Assembly: GCA_964548275.1 (NCBI GenBank)
Contig: CAZJQI010000004.1
Span: 1 to 64,000 of the forward strand
From: JAUVUV01 sp964548275
GTDB taxonomy: Bacteria > Gemmatimonadota > Glassbacteria > GWA2-58-10
Direction: 5' to 3'
DNA length: 64,000 nucleotides
Shown: positions 53,510 through 60,800 of the stretch, in pieces
Layout of the letters: each line of letters starts with the position of its first letter
Numbering within the stretch: the stretch's first letter is position 1
Translations under genes and position numbers: made by a program
Notes under the pieces: generated by a model
Told to the model about the DNA's origin: nothing
What the model saw: only the letters and a program-made list of their open reading frames with translations
The model's database searches: none

Positions 53510-53920
53510 CTATTTCCCGCAGGTTTCCCGGATAAAACGTTCCAGTGCGGTTTCCATTTCTTCCTTTTTTAAATACGTCAAACCCACCAGAATCTCTCCC
53601 ACCTTCATCCTCAGTTTTTCCTGGTTCTGAAGGAGCTTGCCGAGTTGAACCTTATCTATCAGGTGTAAATGCTTGGCAGCCTCACCAAACTTTTCCCCGG
53701 ATTCTTTCTGATATTCGAGGACATCAAAAATCTGGCCAATGGTGATAATTTCCTGCATGTTTGCCAGTATACCCAGACGAAGGTTGATAGCATTCTGGAT
53801 TGCAAGCGCATCGTCACGCTCTTCTGCGGATATCAACCTTTTTTCGACCAGGAATTCGCCAAAACGCCGGATCCTGGCGGAAGTTTTTTCATCTGAAAAA
53901 TCCTTATTTTCCTTGGACAT
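53510..53920 (-). CDS. Small protein with two MshEN/GspE-N-like modules
   Basis: A 136-residue soluble protein. Two similar helical units can be read: FGEFLVEKRLISAEERDDALAIQ (about 20-42) and FGEAAKHLHLIDKVQLGKLLQNQEKLRMKVGEILVGLTYLKKEEMETALE (about 78-127). The pattern G-E-x-L-x-x-x-x-L-I-x-x-x-x-L-x-x-A-L-x-x-Q is that of the type II secretion/T4P ATPase N-terminal (MshEN) domain, some of which bind c-di-GMP. No ATPase part is attached. It lies 29 bases after the EKPA-rich gene, so the two form an operon. A regulatory role is inferred only. Confidence 0.55.
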   Translation of the reverse strand: MSKENKDFSDEKTSARIRRFGEFLVEKRLISAEERDDALAIQNAINLRLGILANMQEIITIGQIFDVLEYQKESGEKFGEAAKHLHLIDKVQLGKLLQNQEKLRMKVGEILVGLTYLKKEEMETALERFIRETCGK

Positions 53921-53949
53921 CAGAAATTCCCTCCTAAGAATTACTTCGC

Positions 53950-54546
53950 TTAAGCCTTATCTTCGGGGCTCTTTTCCTTACCAGAGTTCTTTTCCTCAGT
54001 CGGGGGTTTTTCCTTGCTATCAGATTTTTTCTCTATATCAGCCTTTTGTTCGGTTTCGCCTTTTTTCTCGGCAGGAGTCTCTTGCTCAGCAGGAGCTTTT
54101 TCCTCGACTGGAGCTTCCGTCTGGGCTGCCGCCTTTTGCTCAGCAGGAGCCTGCTCTTTACTGACCACTTTCTCTTCAGCCGGTGTCTTTTCCTCAGTCG
54201 GGGTTTTTCCCTCGACTGGAGCTTCCGTCTGGGCTGCCGCCTTTTGCTCAGCAGGAGCCGGTTCCTTGCTAGCGGCTTTCTCTTCAACTGGAACCTGTTC
54301 CTCAACCGGAGCCTTCACCTCTTCTGCAACCCTGGTTTCGACCCGGACTTTTTTCTTGCCTTTGGCGGCCGGGGCGGCAAGACGTTCCTCGTTCCTCACC
54401 AGAGAAACCAGTTTGCGTTGCACCCTTTTCAAACGCTTGTGAAACATGCGCAGCCTCGCCCTGTCAACTTCTTTTTCCTGAGCAAGCTGGGCTGTTTCTT
54501 CCTTGTATTTGGTAATTGTCTTTTCCAAAGTCTGCCTGGTTACCAA
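53950..54546 (-). CDS. Coiled-coil protein with a Glu/Lys/Ala/Pro-rich repetitive C-terminal half
   Basis: A protein of about 198 residues. TTG at 54546 is favoured because AAGGAGG lies 5 bases upstream; a GTG at 54552 abuts the ribosome site. Residues 1-60 form a basic coiled coil (LEKTITKYKEETAQLAQEKE, MFHKRLKRVQRKLVSLVRNEERL). The rest is low complexity of PAEEK/PVEEK units, including a duplicated block whose DNA (54102-54151 and 54210-54259) is identical over 50 bases. It is divergent from lexA. No known family; the disordered tail suggests a tether or chaperone-like function. Confidence 0.55.
   Translation of the reverse strand: MVTRQTLEKTITKYKEETAQLAQEKEVDRARLRMFHKRLKRVQRKLVSLVRNEERLAAPAAKGKKKVRVETRVAEEVKAPVEEQVPVEEKAASKEPAPAEQKAAAQTEAPVEGKTPTEEKTPAEEKVVSKEQAPAEQKAAAQTEAPVEEKAPAEQETPAEKKGETEQKADIEKKSDSKEKPPTEEKNSGKEKSPEDKA
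54102..54259. repeat. 50-bp perfect direct repeat, 108-bp period, inside the EKPA-rich gene
   Basis: 54102-54151 and 54210-54259 are identical. The 108-base offset equals 36 codons, so the duplication keeps frame and repeats the block EQKAAAQTEAPVE. Recent in-frame expansion is indicated. Confidence 0.85.
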
Positions 54547-54675
54547 GTCCACCTCCTTAAGGGTCTATCCGTACACAGCGAATCATGTGTCTGGAATGTA
54601 TATACAGATAGGCGGTTTTATCAAGCGAAATTTTCAACAGGCAGGAATTTTGTTGCAAAAAAAACTGTTTTTCCC

Positions 54676-54704
54676 TTGACTTTCGCTTTTTTTTCGCTTA
54701 TAGT
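54676..54704 (+). promoter_or_regulatory. Sigma-70-type promoter of lexA
   Basis: TTGACT (54676-54681), a 17-base spacer and TATAGT (54699-54704). Transcription would start near 54711, giving a leader of about 168 bases before lexA. Confidence 0.75.
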
Positions 54705-54730
54705 AAGGCAGATTTTCGCTAAATTTTCGC
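54682..54730 (+). promoter_or_regulatory. Four phased TTCGC boxes, candidate LexA operator
   Basis: TTCGC occurs at 54682, 54693, 54715 and 54726, i.e. with 11, 22 and 11 bases between starts, all on the same face of the helix. The first two lie in the -35/-10 spacer and the last two cover the predicted start of transcription. Each is preceded by T residues (TTTTCGC). LexA normally represses its own gene, and alphaproteobacterial LexA is known to bind direct repeats with an 11-base period (GTTC-N7-GTTC), so the arrangement fits a direct-repeat operator. Confidence 0.55.
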
Positions 54731-54843
54731 CTTAAGGCTGGCAGATAGAGAGCGGCTTTATCGAGATAATAACTTTTGTGGGTGATCTGATCCCCGAAAT
54801 TTAATACAACCTGCTTGATACATTGTCCGAACCTTTTGCTGAA

Positions 54844-54888
54844 GGAGGGATCATGTACCTGTTGCTGGAGGAGGGATCATGTACCTGA
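54844..54888 (+). promoter_or_regulatory. Duplicated ribosome-binding/start segment with an 11-codon upstream ORF before lexA
   Basis: GGAGGGATCATGTACCTG occurs at 54844-54861 and again at 54870-54887. The first copy creates an ATG at 54853 that opens a frame of 11 codons (MYLLLEEGSCT, stop at 54886-54888) overlapping the lexA start at 54879 in another frame. Both starts have strong AGGAGG sites. The two cistrons could be translationally coupled or compete for ribosomes. Confidence 0.75.
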
Positions 54889-55487
54889 CCCGGCGTCAGA
54901 AAGAGATTCTCGACTTCATCGAAAATCACATCGAGAATGTCGGCTACGCGCCCAGCATCGAGGATATCTGCTCACAGTTCGGCCTGAGTTCAACCGCCAC
55001 AGTGCACAAGCATCTGTCAAATCTGGAACAGAAAGGGCTTATCCGCCGCTTCCCCAACCGCAGCCGCGCGATTGAACTCTGCCGCATAGAGAGAGTTCCG
55101 TATGGCGCGGTGGTCTCTGCGCCTCTGCTGGGCCGGATAGCCGCGGGCAGGCCGATCGAGGTGGTTGAGGTGCCCGAGAGTATCGAGTTGCCGGAGAGCA
55201 TGGTGGGCAAGCGGCCCACTTTCGTGCTCAAGGTTGAGGGAGACTCGATGATTGATGAGCAGATCCGCGACGGGGACTACGTGATTATGGAGCAGAGCGC
55301 CACAGCCGAGGACGGCCAGATCGTGGTGGCCCTGATCGGTGGGGAAGAGGCCACGCTCAAGCGCTTTTACCGTGAGAAAGACGGTGTGCGTCTTCAGCCG
55401 GCCAATGTCAATATGTCACCGGTTATCCTGAAAGACGGCGAGTTCCAGATCCAGGGCGTGGTTATCGGTGTGCTGCGCAAGTACTAG
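54879..55487 (+). CDS. lexA: SOS repressor LexA
   Basis: A 202-residue S24 peptidase-type repressor. The N-terminal winged helix has LTRRQKEILDFIENHIENVGYAPSIEDI and GLSSTATVHKHLSNLEQKGLI. The autocleavage site is Ala89-Gly90 in GRIAAGRPIEV. The catalytic Ser123 is in VEGDSMIDEQI and Lys161 in EEATLKRFYRE. RecA filaments trigger cleavage after DNA damage and release SOS genes. It is first gene of a likely lexA-sORF-dinB unit, and its promoter has phased direct repeats. A duplicated start region precedes it. Confidence 0.97.
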   Translation: MYLTRRQKEILDFIENHIENVGYAPSIEDICSQFGLSSTATVHKHLSNLEQKGLIRRFPNRSRAIELCRIERVPYGAVVSAPLLGRIAAGRPIEVVEVPESIELPESMVGKRPTFVLKVEGDSMIDEQIRDGDYVIMEQSATAEDGQIVVALIGGEEATLKRFYREKDGVRLQPANVNMSPVILKDGEFQIQGVVIGVLRKY

Positions 55488-55828
55488 ATGTTTGAATGAA
55501 GATACCCTGAGATTTTCAACGTTATTTTTTTGCTAACTCATCATGGTAATTGTCACGGCACTTCAAGCGGCCGTAGGCCGCACCCGGGGCCGCTTGTCTG
55601 AGCCGGGCAAGAGGAGCGTGTAGTTGACAAGCAATTTCCATCGGTGTATCCGCGAAGCTGCTGAAGGCAGGCGAGTTGCGGCCTCGAAGAGATTTTTGCT
55701 ACTTTTGATCGCTTGCAAAAGTAGAAGAAGCTTTTGATGAATATATCTTGGATTTTCATGCTTCGTTGTGTCAGAAAGCAGACATGAGGGTTTACGACTC
55801 TTACACTCAGAGTTCGGAGGAAAAAGAG
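55488..55828. other. Structured leader between lexA and the small ORF
   Basis: About 340 bases without a recognisable gene. At 55565-55595 AAGCGGCC can pair with the distal GGCCGCTT or, using GCGGCC at 55567-55572, with the nearer GGCCGC at 55576-55581: two mutually exclusive hairpins. A second inverted repeat (CTACTTTTG at 55699-55707, CAAAAGTAG at 55716-55724) follows. TTGACA at 55624-55629 has only a weak -10 (TATCCG at 17 bases). Read-through from lexA or a weak local promoter would serve the small ORF and dinB. Confidence 0.45.
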
Positions 55829-55996
55829 ATGAAAAGCAGACTCGTCGCCTACGGCAGGATTCAGAAAGGCCGCCCGGGCAGATGCCAACTGGTGCTGCTC
55901 GATGACCGTCTCTGCCCGGAGGGCAGCGGGCTAGCCGCTTTGCTCCAGAGATGGCGCAAGGCTTTCCGTACCCGGGTGAGCCTGGTCAGGCGCTGA
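55829..55996 (+). CDS. Basic small protein between lexA and dinB
   Basis: A 55-residue frame with a textbook ribosome site (GGAGG, eight-base spacing) and its stop 15 bases before the dinB start. The product is rich in arginine and leucine (MKSRLVAYGRIQKGRPGRCQ, then LCPEGSGLAALLQRWRKAF). No family is recognised. SOS mutagenesis cassettes in other bacteria carry an accessory gene (imuA) in this place, but this protein is far shorter than ImuA. It may be a polymerase accessory factor, inferred from position only. Confidence 0.6.
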   Translation: MKSRLVAYGRIQKGRPGRCQLVLLDDRLCPEGSGLAALLQRWRKAFRTRVSLVRR

Positions 55997-56011
55997 AAGG
56001 GAGTACTGTAG

Positions 56012-57220
56012 ATGGACAGGCATATCGTGCATATCGACATGGATGCCTTTTTCGTTTCTGTGGAGCGCTCGCGCGACCCCTCGCTGATCGGCCGCCCGGT
56101 GGTGGTCGGGGCTGTGGAGGGCAGCCGGGGCGTGGTGGCCTCGGCCTCCTACGAGGCCCGGCGCTACGGGATACGCTCGGCAATGCCCGTAGCCCAGGCG
56201 CGCAAACTCTGCATGCACGCCGTGTTCCTGCCCGGGAACATGGGGCTCTATGTCAAGGTCTCCCGCGCCATCCGCGAGATCCTCCAGTCGTGGACTCCGC
56301 TGGTGCAGATGAGTTCGATAGACGAGGCCTACCTTGATCTCACCGGGTTCGACCGCTGCTACGGACCCATTCTCGGCACGGTGGATCGCATCCTGCGCCA
56401 GGTCCGCGACACTCTCGGCCTTGAGCTTTCAGCCGGGGTTGCCGCCAACAAGCTGGTGGCCAAAATCGCCTCGAAAACTGCCAAGCCCTCCGGGCTGTTG
56501 TGGGTACTTCCGGGACGCGAGAAGCAGTTTATGGCGCCCCTGCCTCTGGAGGAGGTGCCAGGGGTGGGCGAGGCTTTGAGCAAACGCCTCTGTGGCCTGG
56601 ACCTGACTACAGTAGGCGAGTTGAGGAGGCTCGAACTGGGGCTTCTGGTCCGGGTTTTCGGTGTTGCAGGCGAGTGGCTCTACGACATGGCCCGGGGCCG
56701 GGGAAGCCTGAGAGTAGAGTCCGAAAGGCCCCCGGTCAAGTCCGTGGGCAATTCGGTCACTTTCAGCGAGGATACTGTGAACCGCCGCTTTCTGGAAGGA
56801 GTGCTCTATCACCTGGCCGAAAAGGTGGGCGCCAGGACACGCCGCAAGGGCTTTGTCGGACGCACGGTGAGTTTGCGCCTGAGATATTCGGATTTCAAGA
56901 CAGTCACCCGCTCGATCTCCGCCGGGGTCGGTACGAACTGTGATACGGAAATATTCGAGCAGGCGCGCCGGCTGATGATCCCGTTGTTAGAGCGCAGGGT
57001 CAGGGTGCGCCTGCTGGGAGTCACTCTTTCCAACCTCCGGCCCGCAGACAGCCAGCTCGACCTTTTTACCTCAGGTCTCCAGATGCGAAGCCTGCGCTTT
57101 TACCGCACAGTGGACAGCCTGAGGGAAAAATACGGTTTCGACTCTGTGCGCAAGGGGCGCGCTCTCTGGCTCGATAATTTTCGCCGCCCGCCCGAGTACG
57201 CCCGGCGCAAGGCAGGGTGA
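56012..57220 (+). CDS. dinB: Y-family DNA polymerase IV
   Basis: A 402-residue translesion polymerase. Catalytic acids are present: Asp9 in VHIDMDAFFVSVE, and Asp104/Glu105 in MSSIDEAYLDL. The steric-gate region (DAFF, then ASYEARRYGIRSAMP) is typical of DinB. The helix-hairpin-helix is EEVPGVGEALSKRLCGLDL, and the little finger follows. A beta-clamp motif QLDLF is at residues 348-352, followed by about 50 more residues. An intact active site argues against ImuB, which is catalytically dead. It lies 15 bases after the small ORF. Confidence 0.95.
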   Translation: MDRHIVHIDMDAFFVSVERSRDPSLIGRPVVVGAVEGSRGVVASASYEARRYGIRSAMPVAQARKLCMHAVFLPGNMGLYVKVSRAIREILQSWTPLVQMSSIDEAYLDLTGFDRCYGPILGTVDRILRQVRDTLGLELSAGVAANKLVAKIASKTAKPSGLLWVLPGREKQFMAPLPLEEVPGVGEALSKRLCGLDLTTVGELRRLELGLLVRVFGVAGEWLYDMARGRGSLRVESERPPVKSVGNSVTFSEDTVNRRFLEGVLYHLAEKVGARTRRKGFVGRTVSLRLRYSDFKTVTRSISAGVGTNCDTEIFEQARRLMIPLLERRVRVRLLGVTLSNLRPADSQLDLFTSGLQMRSLRFYRTVDSLREKYGFDSVRKGRALWLDNFRRPPEYARRKAG

Positions 57221-57394
57221 GGGGGATAAACAAGATAAATTTTGACAAAACAAATTTTTTGGGGTAGTCTCAATATAGATGTTTAATTTGTAATGACAAT
57301 GCTGATATAAAATTATAGAGAATACTAAATCGGCGGCATAAGTCGATAGATAGTTTTATTTAGCAACTTAAATTTTGTATCGGAGAATAGCAGA

Positions 57395-58507
57395 ATGACT
57401 ATCCCTAAAGAGATAACATGGCCAATAGACCCTCATACCAAAGCAAAACATGAAATTCTAAGACGTTATCTTGAAGCTTGGTTTCCCATACTTAATAAAT
57501 ATCACAGTCGTCTTGTTTATATTGATGGATTTTGTGGCCCAGGGCGCTATGAGGGGGGAGAACTTGGTTCACCTATCATTGCTTTAAGAACTGCTATAGA
57601 CCATACGAGAAAAATGCAAGGTAAACTTATTTTCAGGTTTACTGACAGAGATGAACAAAGGGTGGAACATCTTCGAAACGAATTAAATAAATTAGAAAAT
57701 CAAATGCCGAGTAACTTCGATGTCCGAGTAAATTGTTGTGAGTTTGCTGATAAACTCGAAGAAATTTTATTTTATGTAGAAAAGCAGAATATCGAACTAC
57801 CGCCGACTTTTGCGTTTATAGATCCTTTTGGTTTTTCAGGAATACCTTTCGATTTAATAAAGCGATTATTGAGCCATCGAAGTTGTGAAGTGCTCATAAC
57901 TCTTATGGTTGATGCTATTAATAGGTTTGTAGAGCACCCCAGAGACAGGCTAACAAGGCATATCGTTGAGGCCTTTGGGACAGAAGAAAGTATTTGTATT
58001 GCTGAAAAAGTTGATAAAGAGGGTAAGGACAGAATTACTGAGCTAAGAATGCTGTATCAAAAACAATTGAACCAAGTGGCTGCTTTCGTTCGCTATTTTG
58101 AGATGCGAGACTGTGACAACAAAACTATATATTATTTGTTTTTTGCTACAAACCATAGAAGAGGACATTTAAAGATGAAAGAAGCTATGTGGAAGGTAGA
58201 TCCTGGTGGTGATTTCGTATATTCTGATGCAACAGACCCAAATCAGAGAACGCTTTTTAAAGACGAGTGTATCGTACCCGATCTCTCGGCTATTCTTGAG
58301 GGAAAATTTAAAGGCCAAAAAAATGTCAAAGGGGAGATTATAAGGCTGTTTGTAGAGGATGACACCGCATTTCTAAATAAACATAAGAAGACAGTGCTTG
58401 AAAAAATGGAGTCATTACATAAAATTGAAGTCTGTCCAGAAAAATTACTTGGTGGAAAGAGGGCACCAAACACTTACCCGGATAAAGCGCTTATAACATT
58501 CTTTTAA
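57395..58507 (+). CDS. tcmP: Three-Cys-motif partner protein (TcmP family)
   Basis: A 370-residue protein of the TcmP family, recognisable from KHEILRRYLEAWFPIL, the Rossmann/methyltransferase-like loop VYIDGFCGPGRYEGGELGSP (Asp44 to Gly50) and the motif-IV-like FIDPFGFSGIPFDLIKRLL (Asp143-Pro-Phe-Gly). The family is named for neighbours carrying a CxxxCxxC motif, and exactly such a gene follows 10 bases later. The biochemical function is not established; a SAM-dependent methyltransferase-like fold is suggested by the motifs. The gene is much more AT-rich than dinB, implying recent transfer. GGAG precedes the ATG. Confidence 0.85.
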   Translation: MTIPKEITWPIDPHTKAKHEILRRYLEAWFPILNKYHSRLVYIDGFCGPGRYEGGELGSPIIALRTAIDHTRKMQGKLIFRFTDRDEQRVEHLRNELNKLENQMPSNFDVRVNCCEFADKLEEILFYVEKQNIELPPTFAFIDPFGFSGIPFDLIKRLLSHRSCEVLITLMVDAINRFVEHPRDRLTRHIVEAFGTEESICIAEKVDKEGKDRITELRMLYQKQLNQVAAFVRYFEMRDCDNKTIYYLFFATNHRRGHLKMKEAMWKVDPGGDFVYSDATDPNQRTLFKDECIVPDLSAILEGKFKGQKNVKGEIIRLFVEDDTAFLNKHKKTVLEKMESLHKIEVCPEKLLGGKRAPNTYPDKALITFF

Positions 58508-58517
58508 TTGGATAATC

Positions 58518-59564
58518 ATGGGCAACCAAGTGACATTTAAATGCTCGAAAGCTGTTAAATCAGAAACTGTCCGTGGTATCCCCACCGTACACCGCGGATC
58601 GTTCATAAAGCAGTTTGGCGGACCGGGAGACGATACTAGCATAGTGTGTTTCAAGTTCTGGGAGCTTGTGGTTGCCGCGGGCTGTCCTTTCTCGTGTTCT
58701 TATTGTTTCCTTCAAGCCACGCCTTCTTATGTATTCGGGCACTATCCGATAAAAGGAGCGATATTTGAAAATTGGCAGGATATGGTTGCAGAGGTTGAGA
58801 AATGGCTGAAGCACCCGACCCCTCGCATGCTTGTAATTGGTGAGTTGCAAGACGGCCTGGCTTTTGATTCTGCTTACAGGAAAGTTGCGGGTAAGGCTCT
58901 TACTGAAATGCTCATACCACTATTTGCACGGCAAAAGAAACACAGACTCCTTTTTTTAACAAAATCAACAGTTATTAAGAACGCTTTAAAGCTTACCCCG
59001 ACAGAACAAGTGATTTTTTCCTGGTCTGTTAATGCAGAGGAGGTTTCTCGCCGCTGGGAGAAAGGTGCGCCTTCGCCAAAAAGGCGTATTGAAGCCGCGC
59101 ACAGAATGAAAGAGGCAGGTTGGCCGGTCAGATTCCGTCTCGATCCGATGGTGCCATTTGATGGATGGCAGGAGGGTTATGGAGAAATTATAGAGCAACT
59201 CAATGAGCTGAATCCTGAAATGATTACAATAGGGGCGTTGCGCGCATCAAATACCTTGAAAGCACACGCAAAACGGAATGGCCGGGACGCTTCTATATTT
59301 AATATGCTTTCGGTAAAAGACCCGAGTGGTTTTAAATGGCGTCTTCCTCATGAAATACAGGTCGAGCTATTTCGCTTTGCCTACCAGAATATCGACAAGA
59401 GTAAAATTATCCCTGCTCTTTGCAAGGAAGATTTATCGATTTGGAAAGAGGTTGATATGGAATTCAAAGGCTGCCACTGCTTGATCGGGGAAAGTGATGA
59501 AATTGTGAAGGAACGTAAAAAGAGTTTCACGCGTCGGATTAGTGGTGGCAGGCCCACGGAGTAA
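58518..59564 (+). CDS. Radical SAM protein, spore-photoproduct-lyase-like, partner of TcmP
   Basis: A 348-residue protein with a radical SAM cluster motif CPFSCSYC (Cys56, Cys60, Cys63) in the sequence VVAAGCPFSCSYCFLQ, as in spore photoproduct lyase and related repair enzymes. The TIM-barrel part continues with LFLTKSTVIKNAL, SWSVNAEEVSRRWEKGAPSP and MKEAGWPVRFRLDPMVPF. It lacks the conserved late cysteine context I would need to call a true photoproduct lyase. It is AT-rich like its neighbour and is translated from the same transcript. A joint role with TcmP in nucleic-acid modification or repair is inferred from family and location. Confidence 0.75.
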   Translation: MGNQVTFKCSKAVKSETVRGIPTVHRGSFIKQFGGPGDDTSIVCFKFWELVVAAGCPFSCSYCFLQATPSYVFGHYPIKGAIFENWQDMVAEVEKWLKHPTPRMLVIGELQDGLAFDSAYRKVAGKALTEMLIPLFARQKKHRLLFLTKSTVIKNALKLTPTEQVIFSWSVNAEEVSRRWEKGAPSPKRRIEAAHRMKEAGWPVRFRLDPMVPFDGWQEGYGEIIEQLNELNPEMITIGALRASNTLKAHAKRNGRDASIFNMLSVKDPSGFKWRLPHEIQVELFRFAYQNIDKSKIIPALCKEDLSIWKEVDMEFKGCHCLIGESDEIVKERKKSFTRRISGGRPTE

Positions 59565-59686
59565 TGCCTATGATTTCTTCCAACTAATTCTATTATCTTA
59601 ACTTATTCTCCAAGAACATCTTTGGTTGTTAAACGCCGGTAGCCTTATGCTCCCGACGCAAAGGATATTTTTGTCTAAAAAAGGTC

Positions 59687-59998
59687 ATGGGTTTGGATTT
59701 CGTTCATCTCAGATGCCACAACAATTTTTCGCTCCTTGAGGGCGCCGCCACTGCTCAGCAGCTTCTCGAGGCTGCCAGGGCACGCGGTTTCCGCGCCTTG
59801 GCGCTCACAGACACCAACGGGCTCTATGCAGCGGTCACTTTCGCCAAAAAAGCGCAAGAATTGGGGATCAAGCCGATCTTTGGCGCCGACCAGGGGGGGG
59901 GCGTTCTCCGGAGTATCGAAAGCGGCCTTGTCAGCCGGGAGGTGAACGGCCGGAAAGTTACCTGTGGATGGTTTCGTATTTGCGCTTTTCGTGGATAA
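59687..59998 (+). pseudogene. 5' remnant of a DNA polymerase III alpha (DnaE/DnaE2) gene
   Basis: The first 65 or so codons encode the start of the DnaE PHP domain: VHLRCHNNFSLLEGAATAQQLLEAARARGFRALALTDTNGLYAAVTFAKKAQELGIKPIFGAD. The similarity stops at about 59889, right before a run of nine G residues (59893-59901), and the frame then drifts to a stop inside the convergent yihY gene. Full-length DnaE exceeds 1000 residues, so this is a truncated gene. Its position downstream of lexA-dinB suggests it was the dnaE2 member of an SOS mutagenesis cassette. Confidence 0.8.
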
Positions 59999-60800
59999 AG
60001 GCGATCTCTGCTGCTACCACATAGACCAGCGAGGAGATGTAAAACCAGAAAATCATCACCACGAAAGCGCCCAGCGTCCCGTAAATCCGGTTAAAATCAG
60101 GGTACATGTGAAGGAAAAGTATATAGAGTTGCTTGGTGATTTCAATAACCACTGCCGCGATTGAGGTAGCGATCAGGCAGGTTTGGTTCCTCATGCTTTT
60201 CGAAGGGAAGAATTTGTAGCTGATAAACAGCAGAGCCACGGTTAGCAGAAAGGTGAGAATGATTCCGATAAGATGGCTTTCGAGTACCTGCAGAAGAGAG
60301 AATACTTTATTGTTGAAAAGAATGCTTTCTCTGAAAAGTCTGGGCAGGAAAATGATAGTCAGGTTGGCCACGATCATCATGATTCCCAGCAGAAGAAGCA
60401 ACATGAAATCGAACACCTTGCCATGAATTATCCCGCGCGTATGTTTGGCCTCGAAAACGATATCCAGCACTGTTCTCAGGCTGGCGAACAACCTTGTCGC
60501 CGTGAAAGCGAATATCCCCAGACCGATAATTCCGATCCAGGTACGGTCCTGGATCAATCTCTGAGTGTTGGTAATAATACTTTCGCTCGAAACCGGAATC
60601 AGGCTCTGGATATAAACAACGGTCTTATCCCAGAGTTCGGCTGAACTGCTGAACGCGAAACCCGCGATAGAAAAAAGTATCAGGATCAACGGAATGGTGG
60701 TGATCACCACGTTGAAGGCTATCCCTGAGGCGAGAAACAGGGTGTCATCCTTGATTAACTTGAACCAGAGGTTTTTGATATAGTACCAGAGCAAGTACAT
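59958..60800 (-). CDS. YihY/virulence factor BrkB family membrane protein
   Basis: A 280-residue inner-membrane protein with six hydrophobic segments. The family pattern includes LIKDDTLFLASGIAFNVVITTIPLILIL near the N-terminus and the C-terminal YGTLGAFVVMIFWFYISSLVYVVAAEIAF. The family is often misnamed ribonuclease BN; its transport or export role is not settled. Its 3' end overlaps the drifted tail of the dnaE remnant, marking the deletion junction. Confidence 0.9.
   Translation of the reverse strand: MYLLWYYIKNLWFKLIKDDTLFLASGIAFNVVITTIPLILILFSIAGFAFSSSAELWDKTVVYIQSLIPVSSESIITNTQRLIQDRTWIGIIGLGIFAFTATRLFASLRTVLDIVFEAKHTRGIIHGKVFDFMLLLLLGIMMIVANLTIIFLPRLFRESILFNNKVFSLLQVLESHLIGIILTFLLTVALLFISYKFFPSKSMRNQTCLIATSIAAVVIEITKQLYILFLHMYPDFNRIYGTLGAFVVMIFWFYISSLVYVVAAEIAFIHEKRKYETIHR

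Noticed and set aside
56012..57220. ImuB instead of DinB
   Set aside because: All three catalytic carboxylates and the DinB-type fingers are present; ImuB lacks them.
57242..57270. A promoter for the TcmP gene (TTGACA with TAGTCT at 17 bases)
   Set aside because: The -35 is perfect, but the -10 matches only three positions; noted as possible, not listed as a feature.
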